DNA of 64,000 nt, from contig JAEOAD010002231.1 in NCBI GenBank assembly GCA_036365145.1, positions 1,922,001 through 1,986,000 on the forward strand, written 5' to 3'. This DNA is from Orientallactaga sibirica (taxonomy: Eukaryota > Chordata > Mammalia > Rodentia > Dipodidae). The notes under the pieces are model-generated. The model did not search any database. It saw only the letters and a list, made by a program, of their open reading frames with translations, and had not been told where the DNA came from. The position numbers were made by a program, and so were the translations under genes. Shown here in pieces: positions 22,919-35,515 of this stretch; position 1 is the first letter of the stretch; each line of letters opens with the position of its first letter.

Positions 22919-23837
22919 GAGGGTGACGTTTAGACATTTCTGTCTCCCTGGGTGGTGGACTCAACAGTGACTCTGTTTTCAAGATGGCATGAAGCTATAG
23001 CAGCTCTGGGAGTGGCTGGGATGCTTTTCTGACTAGAAGTCTTCTGTAGCTCGGATTGTTGGCATCTTGTTTGGGGTCTGTTGGATGCTCCCATTTACCC
23101 TTTCCCTCTGTAGTGGGCAGTCACCTGGTTAAGGAGCCAGGTTTGCCTTATACTTTATCCTCTTCCTGCTGCCTACGCAGCTCTCTGTCACACAGTGTTC
23201 CTGTGCTTCCCCGCAGCTCCTTACCTTGCACTATCTGAGTACTTGAACTACCTGAGTAGCTTAGGCTGGTCTTTAACCCCTAATCTACCCATCCCTGCCT
23301 CCTAAGTGCTGGGATTAGAAGTATGACACCGCATCTGGATTCAGATTTATTTTTAAATATGAAAAATTTCAAACATACATATACCAAAAGATTTCTTATA
23401 TCTAGACTACTGTTCTTGCTGCCAGGATTTATTTCAGTGTAGTCGGCAGGAAGCTCCCAGGATACATTGTTTTTAGCGATTAAACCAGGTAGACTCTGTG
23501 GATCTTGTGTTTGGTCTCTTCTGTAACCTCAGCAGTTTATAGCTTGTTAGGTAATTTTTGTACATTCTAGCTCAATTTAAGAAGAAAAGCAAGAAATCTT
23601 TATAGGGTCAAAACAAATTAAAATGCATTAGATACAGGTCTCCTCTTGCCTAAGAGCAAAGTGGCCTGGACACATCCCAAAACAAAATGAGCAAGTCAAA
23701 CAGGCTTGTCATGTTGCACTGTGTAGATAGCTTAGAATCCTCCTCATCTCTCCCTTCTCCTTAGGCAGCAAGGTTGCAAGGTAAAACTGGAGCGAGTCCC
23801 AGACCAGAAATCCAGTTCAAGAACACTCAAATAAGGA

Positions 23838-23997
23838 TTTTTTTTTTTTTTTTTTTTTTTGAGGTAGGGTCTCACTCTAGCCCAGGCTGACCTGAAAATT
23901 CACTATGTATTCTCAGGGTGGCCTCGAACTCACGGTGATCCTCCTACCTCTGCCTCCAAGTGCTGGGATTAAAGGTGTGTGCCACCATGCTCAGCTT
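23838..23997 (-). mobile_element. B1-like SINE
   Basis: T-run, gaggtagggtctcactctag to gccaccatgctcagc; flanked by ataaggatttt on both sides (TSD ctaataaggat-like). Confidence 0.88.
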
Positions 23998-24009
23998 CTA
24001 ATAAGGATT

Positions 24010-24220
24010 TTATTTTATACTTTTTATTTATTTATTTGAGAGAGAGGGAGGAAGAGGCAGAGAAACATATAATGGGCATGCCAGGTCCTCTAACCACTGC
24101 AAATGAACTCTAGGCGCTTGTGCCTCTTGTGGATCTGGCTTATGTGGGTCCTGGGGAATCGAACTGGGGTCCATAGGCTTTGCAGACAAATGCCTTCACC
24201 ACTAAGCCATTTCCCCAGCC
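24010..24220 (-). mobile_element. B2-like SINE
   Basis: ttatttatttatttgagaga to gccatttccccagcc; taataaggatttta recurs on both sides, supporting insertion at a TSD. Confidence 0.87.
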
Positions 24221-24373
24221 TTAATAAGGATTTTAAAAGGAGAGGTTTTATTAGCTGGCCAGCAGCTGTCCCCTCACAGCAAGCCTCTGAGGAGGAGAGC
24301 AGCCCTGTCCTACTTTTACAGTGAGGTTTTAAAGGCAAAAACCACATTCTTTTACAATAGGAAAAAAAAAAAA

Positions 24374-24462
24374 GCTGGTTGTGGGGGCGCACGCTGGTAG
24401 GATATTGCTGAAGAGGCAGAGGCAGGAGGATCAGGAGTTTGAGGCCAGCCTGGGCTACACAT
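24374..24462 (+). mobile_element. Old B1 fragment
   Basis: ctggttgtgggggcgcacgc to gaggccagcctgggctacac. Confidence 0.6.
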
Positions 24463-24464
24463 TT

Positions 24465-24632
24465 TGCCGGGTGTGGTGGCACACGCCTTTAATCCCAGCA
24501 CTTGGGAGCCAGAGGTAGGAGGATCGCTGAGAGTTCAAGGCCACCCTGAGACTACATAGTAAATTCCAGGTCAGCCTGAGCCAGAGTGAGACCCTACCTC
24601 GAAAAACCAAAAAGCAAAACAAAACAAAAACA
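24465..24632 (+). mobile_element. B1-like SINE
   Basis: gccgggtgtggtggcacacg to a caaaacaaaac tail. Confidence 0.88.
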
Positions 24633-24786
24633 AACTTTCTTTGACAATGGTGGGGGGGTTGTCCCCAGCACCCTCCCCATAATCCTAGTTTGCAATGCAA
24701 GCAAGCGTGATTACAAAAAGAGGAATTTTGTACTTAGCATGGGGTATGGAATAAATACCAAATATCATAACTAAAACTACATCCTT

Positions 24787-24997
24787 ATTATTTTTTTCTT
24801 TTTTGAGAGAGATACAGAAATAGGAAGGTAGAAAGAGAGAGAATGGGTGCACCAGGGCCTCCAAGCCATTGCAAACGAACTCCAGATGCATGTGCCCCCT
24901 TGTGCATCTGGTTTACGTGGGTCCTTGGGGAGTTGAACCTGGCTCCTTTCGTTTTGCAGGCAAAAGCCTTAATGGCTGAGCCATCTCTCCAGCCCCT
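24787..24997 (-). mobile_element. B2-like SINE
   Basis: ttttttgagagagatacaga to gagccatctctccagcccc. Confidence 0.87.
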
Positions 24998-25604
24998 TAT
25001 TCTTGTTTATTTTGCTTTGTGTTGAACTTTAACCTAATTGAGGCCTTCTTTTATTATATTAAAATGGCTGGGTATCTTAAGGTGGCTTTGCTTAGGTTAA
25101 GGTATATGGATATTTCAAAACTGGAAAGGTACTGCTGCTCCCCAGAGGTGTAGATGCTGTGTCTGAAACCTTTTAACTTGTCGGAAATGAATAGGTGATA
25201 AGTTTTGTTTGCTTCATTAGGTTATGGAAAACAAGTGTGTCCAGTTCCCCATATTACAGTATTTTTGTAAGCACTTATTTAAACATAGAAAGTATAATTT
25301 TATCATAAATGCATCTAATGATGATAGATTAGTGAAGGAAGGGTGCCACCTTTGTGGTGTGCCTATTAAAATAATTGTCAGACTGTCCCATTGGCCCCAG
25401 AGGATTTTACACCCTAGGGCCATGAGGGATGGTAGGATTCTCATGGGTAGGAGATGCCTCACTTATGTACAGGATTGTGCAAGAGCAGTGGGAAGACTTC
25501 CTTACCTTCAGGCACTTTCATAGGCAGACCAGCTTGAGAAAAGAATATGTGTGAATGTAGAAAATCTGGGCAGAACCCAATTCCTTTAAAACTAGCTACC
25601 TAGG

Positions 25605-25685
25605 AATGGGCGGCATATACCTATAATCATAAAAGATGGAGGCTGGAGGATCAGGAGTTCAAGCTCATCTTCATTTACATAGAAT
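25605..25685 (+). mobile_element. Old B1-like fragment
   Basis: gaatgggcggcatataccta to gaggatcaggagttcaagct; diverged. Confidence 0.45.
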
Positions 25686-25716
25686 TTTTTTAAGTATGCA
25701 TATTTTTTTATTTAGT

Positions 25717-25882
25717 TTTTTTTTTTTTTTTTTTTTTTTTTTTGTCGAGGTAGGGTCTCACTCTAGCTCAGGGTGACCTGGAATTTCCTATGTAGTCTCA
25801 GGGTGGCCTTGAACTCATGGTGATCCTCCTACCTCTGCCACCCGAGTGCTGGGATTAAAGGCATGTGCCACCATGCCCAGCT
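25717..25882 (-). mobile_element. B1-like SINE
   Basis: T-run, gtcgaggtagggtctcactc to gccaccatgcccagct, adjoining the L1 3' end. Confidence 0.88.
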
Positions 25883-27603
25883 AATTAGTTACTTTTTGTA
25901 TGACAACTTCTTTAACTGTAGACACTATCCCATGGTAATTCCCTTCTTCCCCCCACTTTCCCCTTTGAAACTCCACTCTCTATCATATCCCCTCCCCCTC
26001 TCAATCAGTGTCTCTTTTCATTTTGTTGTCATCATCTTTTCCTTCTATTATGATGGTCTTGTGTAAGTAGTGTCAGGCACTGTAAGGTCATGGATATCCA
26101 GGCCATTTTGTGTCTAGAGGAGCACATTGTAAGGAGTCCTACCCTTCCTTTGGTTCTTACATTCCTTCCAACCCCTCTTCCACAATGGACCCTGATCCTT
26201 GGAAGGTGTGTTAGAGATGTTTCAGTGCTGGGCACTCCTCTGTCCCTTTTTCTCAGCACCATGGTGCCTTCTGAGTCATTACAAGGTCACCACCATCTGA
26301 AAAGAGAAGCTTCTCTAACCAAAAGTGAGAGTAGCATTAATGTATGGATATGGACATTAAGAGAAGTGCTTACTGGGCAGTTTGGTGAGCATAGTGTATA
26401 CATTTAGTCAGATACCAGCAGACGTTACACCCCTAGGGCTCATGACTATCCCTGTTGTAGGTTTTCAGTATCAGGGATGTGTTCTCTCCCTTGGAGCGGG
26501 CCTCCAGTCCAACTAGAGAGCAGTTAGTTTCCCCCATAACAGACATGCCACTATTGCACCTGTTGGCTCATGTGGCCTGGCTGGCTAAATTTACAGCTTG
26601 CAGTGTTCACTGTTGAGTATCTTCACTGGTGTTTTCTCTCTCCCATTGAACTACATGCAGCAGTCATATGGTAGATCTATTTTTAGCTGTCTCAGGAACC
26701 TCCACACTGATTTCCACAATGGCTAGACCAGATTACATTCCCACCAACAGTGTAGAAGGGTTTCTTTTTTTCCGCATCCTCACCAGCATTTGTGGTCATT
26801 TGTTTTCTTGATGGCAGCCAATCTGATAGGAGTGAGATGGAATCTCAATGTAGTTTTAATCTTCATTTCCCTGATGACTAGGTTTAGAGAACATTTTCTT
26901 AGATGTTTATGTGCCATCTGTATTTCTTCTTCTGAGAATTTTCTACTTTTCTATTATTCTATTTCCATTGGGTTGCTTGATTTCTTATTATTTAATTTTT
27001 TGAGTTCTTTGTATATCCTAATATTAATCCTCTGTCAGATGTATAGTTGGCAAAGATTTTCTCCCATTCTGTAGGTTGCTTCTTTGCTCCATTCAGTGTC
27101 CTTAGCTGTACAAAAGCTTTGTTATTTCATGAGGTCCCAGTGGTTGATCTGTGGTTTCATTTCCTAAGCAATTGGGGTTATATGCAGAAAGTTTTTGCCA
27201 AGACCAATATGTTGAAGGGTTTCCCCTACTTTTTCCTCTAGCAGTTTCAGAGTTTCAGGTCTGATATTAAGGTCTTTGATCCATTTGGACTTAATTCTTG
27301 TGCATGGAGAGAGATAAGGATCTATTTTCATCCTTCTACAGATACAGATCTAGTTTTCCCAGCACCATTTGCTGAAGAGAATGTCTTTTCTCCAATGAGT
27401 ATTTTTGGCATTTTTTGTTGAACATCAGGTGGCTATAGCTACCCGGACCTAACAGCAGGGTCCTCTATTCTGTTCCATTGATCTACATGTCTGTTTTTGT
27501 GCCAGTACCATGCTGTTTTTGTTACTATGGCTCTGTAATATAGGTTAAAATCAGGTATAGTGATACCATCAGCCTTATTTTTGTTGCTCAAAATTGTTTT
27601 AGA
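25883..27603 (-). mobile_element. LINE-1, 3' half, antisense (left part of a split element)
   Basis: Minus-strand LINE-1: 3'UTR from about 25890 to 26700, then the C-terminal part of ORF2 up to 27603. Minus-strand translation near 27440-27600 shows [20 protein letters not shown] and [20 protein letters not shown], typical of the ORF2 region after the reverse transcriptase. Frames are broken. It continues after the ATAD1 retrocopy at 29951. Confidence 0.88.
27590..27603 (+). repeat. TSD, left copy, of the ATAD1 retrocopy
   Basis: AAAATTGTTTTAGA, part of the target LINE-1 ORF2 (antisense); repeated at 29937-29950. Confidence 0.88.
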
Positions 27604-29936
27604 GTTTCCTTCCTGTGCATGGCTGCATGAGAGTTTCAATTTGCCTCTGGCGCTGTGTTAGGGTTAACAATCAAGATGGTACATGCTGAAGCCTTTTTAC
27701 GTCCATTGAGTTAGAATGAAGTCATTGATTTAATTTTCCGCTTAACAGTATTTGGTGTGGTAACATATTTTACTATCAAATGGATGGTGGACGCAATTGA
27801 TCCGACAAGAAAGCAGAAAGTAGAAGCTCAGAAACAGGCAGAAAAACTAATGAAACAGATTGGTGTGAAAAATGTGAAGCTTTCAGAGTATGAAATGAGT
27901 ATTGCTGCTCATCTAGTAGAACCTGTTAATATGCATGTTACTTGGTGATATAGCAGGTCTAGATGATGTCATTACAGATCTGAAAGACACAGTCATCTTA
28001 CCTATCAAAAAGAAGCATTTGTTTGAGAATTCCAGGCTTCTGCAGCCTCCAAAAGGCGTTCTTCTCTATTGGCCGCCAGGCTGTGGGAAAACATTGATTG
28101 CCAGAGCTACAGCCAAAGAAGCAGGCTGTTGATTCATTAACCTGCAACCTTCAACACTGACTGATAAGTGGTATGGAGAATCTCAGAAATTGGCTGCTGC
28201 TGTTTTCTCCCTTGCCATAAAGCTATAGCCGTCCATCATCTTTATAGATGAAATAGACTCCTTTCTACGAAACTGTTCCAGTTCTGACCATGAAGCTACT
28301 GCCATGATGATAGCTCAGTTTATGAGTCTCTGGGATGGACTGGATACAGATCACAGCTGCCAGGTCATAGTGATGGGAGCTACTAATCATCCTCAGGACC
28401 TTGACTCGGCGATCATGAGAAGGATGCCGACAAGATTTCATATCAATCAGCCTGCTCTAAAACAAAGAGAAGCAATCTTGAAACTCATCTTGAAAAATGA
28501 AAATGTGGATAGGCATGTAGACCTGCTAGAAGTTGCCCAGGAAACGGATGGGTTTTCAGGAAGTGACCTAAAAGAAATGTGTAGAGATGCTGCCCTCCTG
28601 TGGGTCAGGGAGTATGTTAACTCTGCATCAGAAGAAAGTCATGATGAAGATGAGATTCTGCCTGTACAATAGCAGGACCTGTATCGGGCAATTGAAAAGA
28701 TGAAGAAATCAAATGATGCAGCATTTCAGAATGTTCTAACTCATGTTTGTTTAGATTAAGAGTAAAGCTCCTTTGTACAGTTCAGTCATCTAGTTTGTCT
28801 TGTGCTCTTATCTGTGAGTGAAGGTGTGCTCTTAAACCTGAGGGAGTTCTATGCTTGTGCTTTTATACTCTGAGTCCTAAGTTATTAAGGCACAGTTATT
28901 ATATAAATGGTATTACCACTTGTCACAAGTCATGAGGAGCAACAGTTTAATCCAGCCTGAGTGTGGGCACTTGTGTGTGACCTTTTTAGCCATATGTTGT
29001 TATAGCCTTATAGGATCCAAGCTGGTCTTAAAAGTAATACATGATCACTAGTGAGAAATGGGATGTGGTAGCTGCTGGTTCCTAGACATGTGAGTTTGTA
29101 TGTTGAGTGCATATGTATGTGTGTATGTCAAAATGATATGCCCACACATTTTTATTGACAGTCTGTAGATAGGTTTGAATACAGAAGCTTTTTTTTTAAT
29201 CCCAACTACTGAATTTAAAAGTACCAAATAGTATAAAGCAAAACTAAGATTCAAGATTGTATGCAACAGGTACAGTGATTCAGCCATTTCTGGTTGTCAT
29301 TTGTTTTACCCTTTAAGTTGAACATTTCTCTCTCTGCAGTTGGTTGGGCCAGCCACATCTGCATATATACATGTGGCTCAGTTACAGTGGTTGTCAAGAT
29401 AATCACAGAGCAATACTTGTTCAGTGACCAGCACTGAGTGGTTGGTAGCAGACTGATTGTTATTGGTTTCACTTCTTACATTGAATAAACATTTATAAAA
29501 GTTTTCAACTTATTTTCATTAAGGTGGATTGAAAGCTTCTTGAAAGAATGGGCTTGAGAAACCTCAGTAGCCTTTAATTCATGTACCTGACTTTCTTTTA
29601 ATATAGCAATTCAGTTGTAGCCATGGTTTTTAAATGTTATTTATGTTATGTGTTCTTTTAATTATGTTCAAATTTAATTTGGTCACCAAAAATTAAATGA
29701 TAGTTTACATAACTAGTCATTAGATGTGCTAAAATATTTTGTAACTATAATTTAGAAAATTATCCTAGCATATTATAAATTGTATACAATTTACACATCA
29801 AACTTTTTTATGTTCAAAATTCCAGTAACCAGAATTCTGTCACAGACACTTGAAAACACAGCATGAGGAAAATGGCACAACACAATCGCAGTGCCTTCTG
29901 AATATCAGAAAGATTAAATTATGTTGAAAATGCAAA
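27604..29936 (+). pseudogene. ATAD1: ATAD1 processed retrocopy with 5'UTR and 3'UTR
   Basis: An intronless copy of the mitochondrial/peroxisomal outer-membrane AAA+ ATPase ATAD1 (Msp1/Thorase). The start ATG is at 27676 and the stop at 28757-28759, one continuous register with several in-frame stops (in the N-terminal segment, before DIAGLDD, after KEAGC, after LAIKL and near the C-terminus). Recognisable parts: membrane segment near the N-terminus, Walker A changed to WPPGCGKT from the expected GPPGCGKT, Walker B IIFIDEID, and C-terminus NVLTHVCLD. The 3'UTR runs to a short A-tail near 29940. A 14-bp TSD AAAATTGTTTTAGA flanks it, and it splits an antisense LINE-1. It is not functional: stops and a lost P-loop glycine. 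Confidence 0.93.
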
Positions 29937-29950
29937 AAAATTGTTTTAGA
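29937..29950 (+). repeat. TSD, right copy, of the ATAD1 retrocopy
   Basis: Second AAAATTGTTTTAGA, directly after the A-tail; its first A bases cannot be separated from the tail. LINE-1 sequence resumes at once (tatctgag...). Confidence 0.88.
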
Positions 29951-30836
29951 TATCTGAGTTTTTTTTTTTTTTGTGCTTCCAAATGAATTTTTGAATTGTT
30001 TTTTCTATTTCCGTGAAGAATGCCACTGGAATTTTGGTGGGGATTGTATTAAATATGTAGATTGCTTTTGGTAGGATTGCCATTTTCACAATATTGATTC
30101 TTCCAATCCAGGAACAAGGGATATCTTTCCATTTCCTTGTCTCTTCTGCAATTTCTTGCTTGAGTGTTTTCAAGTTCTCATGGTAGAGATGCTGCACTTC
30201 CTTGGTTAAGTTTATTCCAAGGTACTTTATTTATTTATTTATTTATTTTTGATGAAATTGTGAATGGGAGTGATTCTCTGATTTCATCTTCTGTGTGTTT
30301 GTTGTTAGCATATAGGAAGGCTACTGATTTCTGTGTGTTTATTTTGTATCCTGCTACATGGCTATAGGTGTTTATCAGCTCTAACAGTTTGCTGGTAAAG
30401 TATTTATGGTCTTTATGTATAGAATCATATCATCTACAAATAATGATAACTTGATCTCTTCCTTTCCAATTTGTATCTCTTTTATGTGTATCTCTTGCCT
30501 TATTGCTATGGCTAAGACTTCCAGTACTATAGTAAATAAAAGTGGGGACTGTGGACACCCTTGTCTTGTGCCTGATTTTAGTGGAAAAGCTTCAAGTTTT
30601 TTTCCATTTAGTATTATGTTGGCTGTGGGTTTGTCATAAATAGCCTTTATTATATTCCTTCTATTCTATCTTTATATGTTTCTTCTGTTCCCAATTTCTG
30701 TAGGACTTTTATCATAAAGGGATGTTGGATTTTGTCAAATGCTTTTTCTGCATCTAATGAGATGATCATGTGATTTTTGTCCTTCAGTCCATTTATATAA
30801 TGCATTACATTTATTGATTTGCATATTACATAGCAA
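29951..30836 (-). mobile_element. LINE-1, 5' part of the split element, antisense
   Basis: Continuation of the element at 25883-27603. Minus-strand peptide includes [20 protein letters not shown] and [15 protein letters not shown], immediately upstream in ORF2 of the peptide on the other side of the retrocopy. Sequence to about 30836 is more N-terminal ORF2, where the element is 5'-truncated against a B1-like fragment. Confidence 0.88.
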
Positions 30837-31030
30837 ATTTGAGGCCAGCCTGGACTAAATGAGACCTTGTCTTAAATAAAAAAGGGGCCTTTGTGAGATT
30901 GCTCAGTGCAAAGTCTGCCAGCTCAGGTTCAATTCTTGTTACCCACATAAAGCCAGGCAGACATTCATTTGGCAGCTGCAAGAGACCCTGGTGCACAACC
31001 CTCTACATACACACATGTACATAAATAATT
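30837..31030 (+). mobile_element. B1 fragment followed by an old B2-like SINE
   Basis: ttgaggccagcctggactaa to an A-run, then tgtgagattgctcagtgcaa to ccctggtgcacaac and an A-rich tail. Confidence 0.55.
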
Positions 31031-31309
31031 TTAAAAAATCAAAGTAAAAAATACACTCACAAAAGCTTAGGAAACCAGATGTGATATTACAGCATGGATG
31101 TGTAGCACAGAAATAAAAGAAAGATACAATTAATAAGGTAGAGTGACAATTTTATATTATCTGTCACCTCTCCCTCAAACATGGGCAGCATAGCTCAGAA
31201 AGAGATACTCTCAGCTTGGGACAAGGAGAGAGAAATGAAATGAGCACTGGATTTTGCTGCAGTCTCTTAACACTGAGCTTATGGTAGTAGAATCTAGCGT
31301 TGGTTAGGA

Positions 31310-31970
31310 GCCCACAGCCCTAGTCTCCAGGTTGGTATATGTAGGTAGCCTGTATGCACCATGCAGTGTTCTGTAGCCCCAGATTCCAGGCCTATCCTAT
31401 TGTTAGGCTGACCACACCAGCTTCAAGCTTTGTGCTAGACCAGTCTTCCCTGTCTCAGATGTAAGGGTGGCTCGATAAGTGTGTGAACCACTCCTGGTAT
31501 CAGGCTGGCTACTGTAGTCCTAGGCATCAAGTTGGTTCCTGCACACACAGACTCTGAGTTGACCAAGCTCTAGGCCCTACCAGTGTTTCAGACCAACCCA
31601 GGCATCAGGATGGCCTCTCTAGCCCCATACTACTATCCTCCAGGCTGGCCTCTCTAGCCCCAAACTCCCAACAGATGCATGATACAGACCCACCACAACA
31701 GATGCTGGTGCCAACCAGCTCCTGTCAACAGAGGCTCCAAGTTAGCCTTTGTAGACTCGAGCACTGTGTTTGGCTTAGTGTCTCATCATTCCTTGGAGGC
31801 TCAAGCTCAGGCCCCCAATGGCATGAGGTCAGCTTCTGTAGACTTGGCTCAGGTGTGTTCCTGTTGCTATAGGATGTGGTCCTGGACCCAAGTTCCAGGC
31901 TTTCCTTGGCTACCTAGGCACCAAGCCAGCCTATCCAAGACTGGCAGCAAGCTAGCCCACTGACAATGCC
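31310..31970 (+). repeat. Decayed tandem repeat rich in CCAGGCTGGCCTCTCTAG-type units
   Basis: Around 15 imperfect units of about 35-45 bp, each with a core like caggctggcctctctagccc or caagttagcctttgtagact. The array lies just upstream of the HAL1/L1-like ORF1 remnant, so it may be that element's 5'UTR tandem repeats. No gene is supported; ORFs here are by-products. Confidence 0.6.
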
Positions 31971-32114
31971 AAAAGGTTTGTCTAGAATTTCTGAACAGGC
32001 TGGCTTTCCTAGACTAGTCTAGTGTGCAGAGAATAGACTAAGCTACTTTTCAGTGTTCAGACAGCAATATAAGGCAATAAGAAATTCAAAAAACCAAGAA
32101 GACAACACTCCACT

Positions 32115-32454
32115 TGTGGTGGTTTGAATCAGGCACCTCCCATAAACTCATGTGTTCCAAATGTTTGGTCCCCAGCTGATGACAGATAACTTGGGGGATG
32201 GAGCCTGCTGGAGGAGGTGTGTTGCTCTGAGTGGACCCTGAGACTTATTAGCAGCTTTTCAGTGTTAGCTTGGCACACTCTATTGCTGTTTTCCATCTGC
32301 TGTAGCAGAAGTGAAGTCCAGCCTCTGCTTATGTCATGCTTTCCCCTTCCATTGTGGAGCTTGCCCTCAAGACTGACAGCCTAAATAAAACCTTTCTTTC
32401 TATCAGCTTGTTGGGTGCTTTGTTCCAGCAATGAGAAAGCAACTAACTATAACA
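32115..32454 (+). mobile_element. Solo MaLR-type LTR
   Basis: 340 bp beginning TGTGGTGGTTTGAATCAGG and ending aactataaca, with a polyadenylation-type AATAAA (cctaaataaaacc). A clean TSD could not be assigned. It splits the HAL1/L1-like ORF1 remnant. Confidence 0.78.
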
Positions 32455-33608
32455 CTGCCAAAAGAAGACTAACTCTCTCGGTGACTGATCCCCCAAAAAT
32501 AGAGATATACAAAATACCCGAAGGAGAATTAAAAATAATTGTTTTGAGGAAATTGTCAAGAAAATATAAAAGAATAAGGACAATGATAAATGATAGCATG
32601 GAGTGAACAACATTTGTCTTTTCATACCAGACAAGGCATCACTGGCAAAACAAACAGGAGGTCAACCAAGGTCCAACTTGGTGAACTAGTGGGTTTATTG
32701 AGCAAGTTTATTAAGAGTGAGGAGTGATCTTAACACAGCTGCATCACCACAAAGATCTCAGAGTCCTACCCTGTCATGGAGGATGACTTCATGGAAGCCA
32801 GGTCATGGAGTTCCTAACATTCCACATCTTCCATGCTGTAGGATCTCTCCACTTGTTGCTGTCAGGGAGGACAGGGGAGTTTCATGGCTGGTTTCTTAGG
32901 CGAGGATCCTGTAACCCTCTTTCTGCCTACTAGGGAGTGTTTGTATTATCATAAAACTAGTTCTCACTGTATTGTTCTGCTCAATTAGTTGCATGGTTAT
33001 TGGGTTAAGATAATCTCCAAAATAGGGATGGGATGGTCATGTTATACCTGGTAAAAAAAAAAGTACATTATGGCACTATTTAATAAAACCACAGCAGAAA
33101 ATTTTCCAAATCTAGAGAAATAGACGTTCAACCACAAGAAGCATTTAGAATCCCAAGTAGACATGCCATACAATAAGGACTTCATGATGTATAGTCAAAA
33201 TGTCAAAAACACAACAAAACAAAAATAACCAAACAAAGACAATATTAAAAGCTGTAAAGGGGGAAAAACTCACCTACAAAGGCAGAAATATCAGAATAAT
33301 ATTAGATCTCATCTGCAACTCTCAAAGGTAAGACAGCATGGAAATACATTTTATAAGCTCTGAAAGAAAATAACTGCCAACCAAGAATGTTACATCCAGC
33401 ACAGCTCTCTTTTAAAATTGGCAGAGAAATAAGAGCCATTTCAGGACAGACACAAACCAAGTATAGCACAAACCAAGATAGCACTTGTAAAAGATAGTTA
33501 AAGAAAATAGTATAAACAGAAGAGAAAGAGAGTCTTTGTCACAAGAGCACAGGAAAGGATAAATTACAGGGGAGGAGTGGCAGAACGAAAGAGAGCTAGG
33601 AAGGAAGC

Positions 33609-33957
33609 TGTGGTGGTTTGATTCAGGTGTCCCCTATAAACTTAAGTGTTCTGAATGCTAGTCTCCACAGCTGATGGCAATTGAAAATTAAAGCCTCCTG
33701 GAGGTAGAACATTGTTGGGGGTGGGCTTATGGGTATTATAGCCAGCTTCCCCTTGCCAGTGTTTGGCACACTCTCCGGTTGCTGTTGTCCACCTTATGTT
33801 GAGCAGAGGGTGATGTCCACCCTCTGCTCATGCCATCGTTTTTCCTGCCATCATGGAGCTTCCTCCTCGAGCCTGTAAGCAAAACTAAACCTCTTTTTTC
33901 CAATAAGCTGCTTTTAGTTGGGTGATTTCTGCCAGCAATGCGAACCTGACTGCAACA
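33609..33957 (+). mobile_element. Solo MaLR-type LTR with 5-bp TSD
   Basis: 349 bp, TGTGGTGGTTTGATTC ... GACTGCAACA, flanked by a perfect TSD GAAGC (33604-33608 and 33958-33962). Same family as 32115-32454 and 55629-55980. Confidence 0.85.
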
Positions 33958-34167
33958 GAAGCCATCATGTCTAACACAGTAAACCAGCCAACCCCTGATA
34001 GTAATCGGAGAGAATGTAAAGAACAAGCAATCCATCCAACCAGAAAAATAGCCAACAAAATTGCAGGAATTTGTAAATAATCCTTATGAACCAACCTTGA
34101 GTGCAAATAGCCTCCGTGCCCCAGTGCAGGGGCTCACTTATCTGACTAGACTGAAAAATCAGATCTG

Positions 34168-34435
34168 GGCTAGAGAGATGGCTTTAAGTGCTTGCTTGCA
34201 AAGCCTTACGGTCTGCATTTGATTCTCCAGTACTCATGTAAAATCAAATGCACAAAGTGGCACATGTGTTTGGAGTTCATATGCAGTAACAAGTAGCCCT
34301 GCTGTGCCCTTTCTTTCTCTCTTTTTCTTTTTAATTTTTTATTGGCAACTTCTATACTTACAGACAAAAACCCATGATATTTCCCTCCCCTCCTCCCTCT
34401 CTCTTTTCTTACAAATAAGTAAATTTAAAAAATAA
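34168..34435 (+). mobile_element. B2-like SINE with an L1 3' terminus inside its tail
   Basis: ctgggctagagagatggctt to ctttctttctctc, then attggcaacttctatactta (antisense L1 3' end, about 34335-34402) and the remaining aaataagtaaattt tail. Confidence 0.7.
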
Positions 34436-34861
34436 GATCCGACCTTGGGTTATCTTGAAGAAGTATATCTTATTGATAAAGACAACCACAGATCAAGAAT
34501 CAAAGGATGGGAAATAATCTATCAAGAGAATAGTAACTGCAGAAGCTGGCATAGCTATTCTATTACCTAATGAAGTAGATTTCAAAATTAGAAGACATAA
34601 AGAAGGCCACTACATATTAATAAAGGGAACAATTCCTCCAGAAGATAAAACAGTAATAGATTTATATGGCAAACATTCAGACTCACAACTATAAACAAAT
34701 ACTTGCTATTCTACATGAAAGATCATATAGATCCTGACACATTGATAATGGGTAATTTCAGTACCACACTCTCATCTTAGATGGGTCATCCAAACTAAAA
34801 AGTACACTACAGATCAAATGGATGTAAGAAAGCTCTGGCATATTCTATGCAAAAGGGTTAA

Positions 34862-34965
34862 CTTTTTTTTTTTTTGGTTTTACAAACCCAAACTCACAGC
34901 TATACTTCTACCTCTGCTTTCCAAATGCTGAGATTAAAGGTGTTCGCCTCCTTGCTTGTTGCTTG
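34862..34965 (-). mobile_element. B1 fragment
   Basis: T-run, then acttctacctctgctttcca to gcttggctcag; central part deleted. Confidence 0.65.
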
Positions 34966-34989
34966 GCTCAGGTTACATGTTCTTTGTTT

Positions 34990-35162
34990 TTCCTTTTTTT
35001 TTTTTTTTTTTTTTTTTTTGGTTTTTCGAGGTAGGGTCTCACTCTAGCTTAGGCTGATCTGGAATTCACTCTGTCGTCTCAGGGTGGCTTCGAACTCTAG
35101 TGATCCCCTACCTCTGCCTCCCGAGTGCTGGGATTGAAGGCATGTGCTACCATGCCTGGCTG
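34990..35162 (-). mobile_element. B1-like SINE
   Basis: T-run, ttcgaggtagggtctcactc to taccatgcctggctgg. Confidence 0.88.
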
Positions 35163-35268
35163 GTTAAACTTTCTTAGCAATGCATGGAACCTTCTCTAAA
35201 GTAGACCACATCCAAGACCCCAAATCAAGTCTTACCAAATAAAATAATAATTAAAAAATAATCTCTTA

Positions 35269-35445
35269 GCCGGGCGTGGTGGCGCACACCTTTAATCCCA
35301 GCACTCGGGAGGCAGAGGTAGGAGGATCACTAGAGTTCAAGGCCACCCTGAGACGACAGAGTGAATTCCAGGTCAGCCTGGCTAGAGTGAGACCCTACCT
35401 CGAAAAACAAAAACAAACAAACAAAAAAAAAACCCAAAAAACTCT
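35269..35445 (+). mobile_element. B1-like SINE, close to consensus
   Basis: agccgggcgtggtggcgcac to an (AAAC)n tail; few differences from the local consensus, probably young. Confidence 0.9.
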
Positions 35446-35515
35446 CTTGTAATTTACCAATCATGGTGCTGTAAAACTAAGAAGCAAGAAAAAAAACAAA
35501 ACAAAAAACACATTT

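Noticed and set aside
27757..28672. ATAD1-like frames as a functional retrogene
   Set aside because: The register has several stops, including before the AAA domain and after the Walker A motif, and the Walker A is altered; it sits in a LINE-1 with TSD and A-tail.
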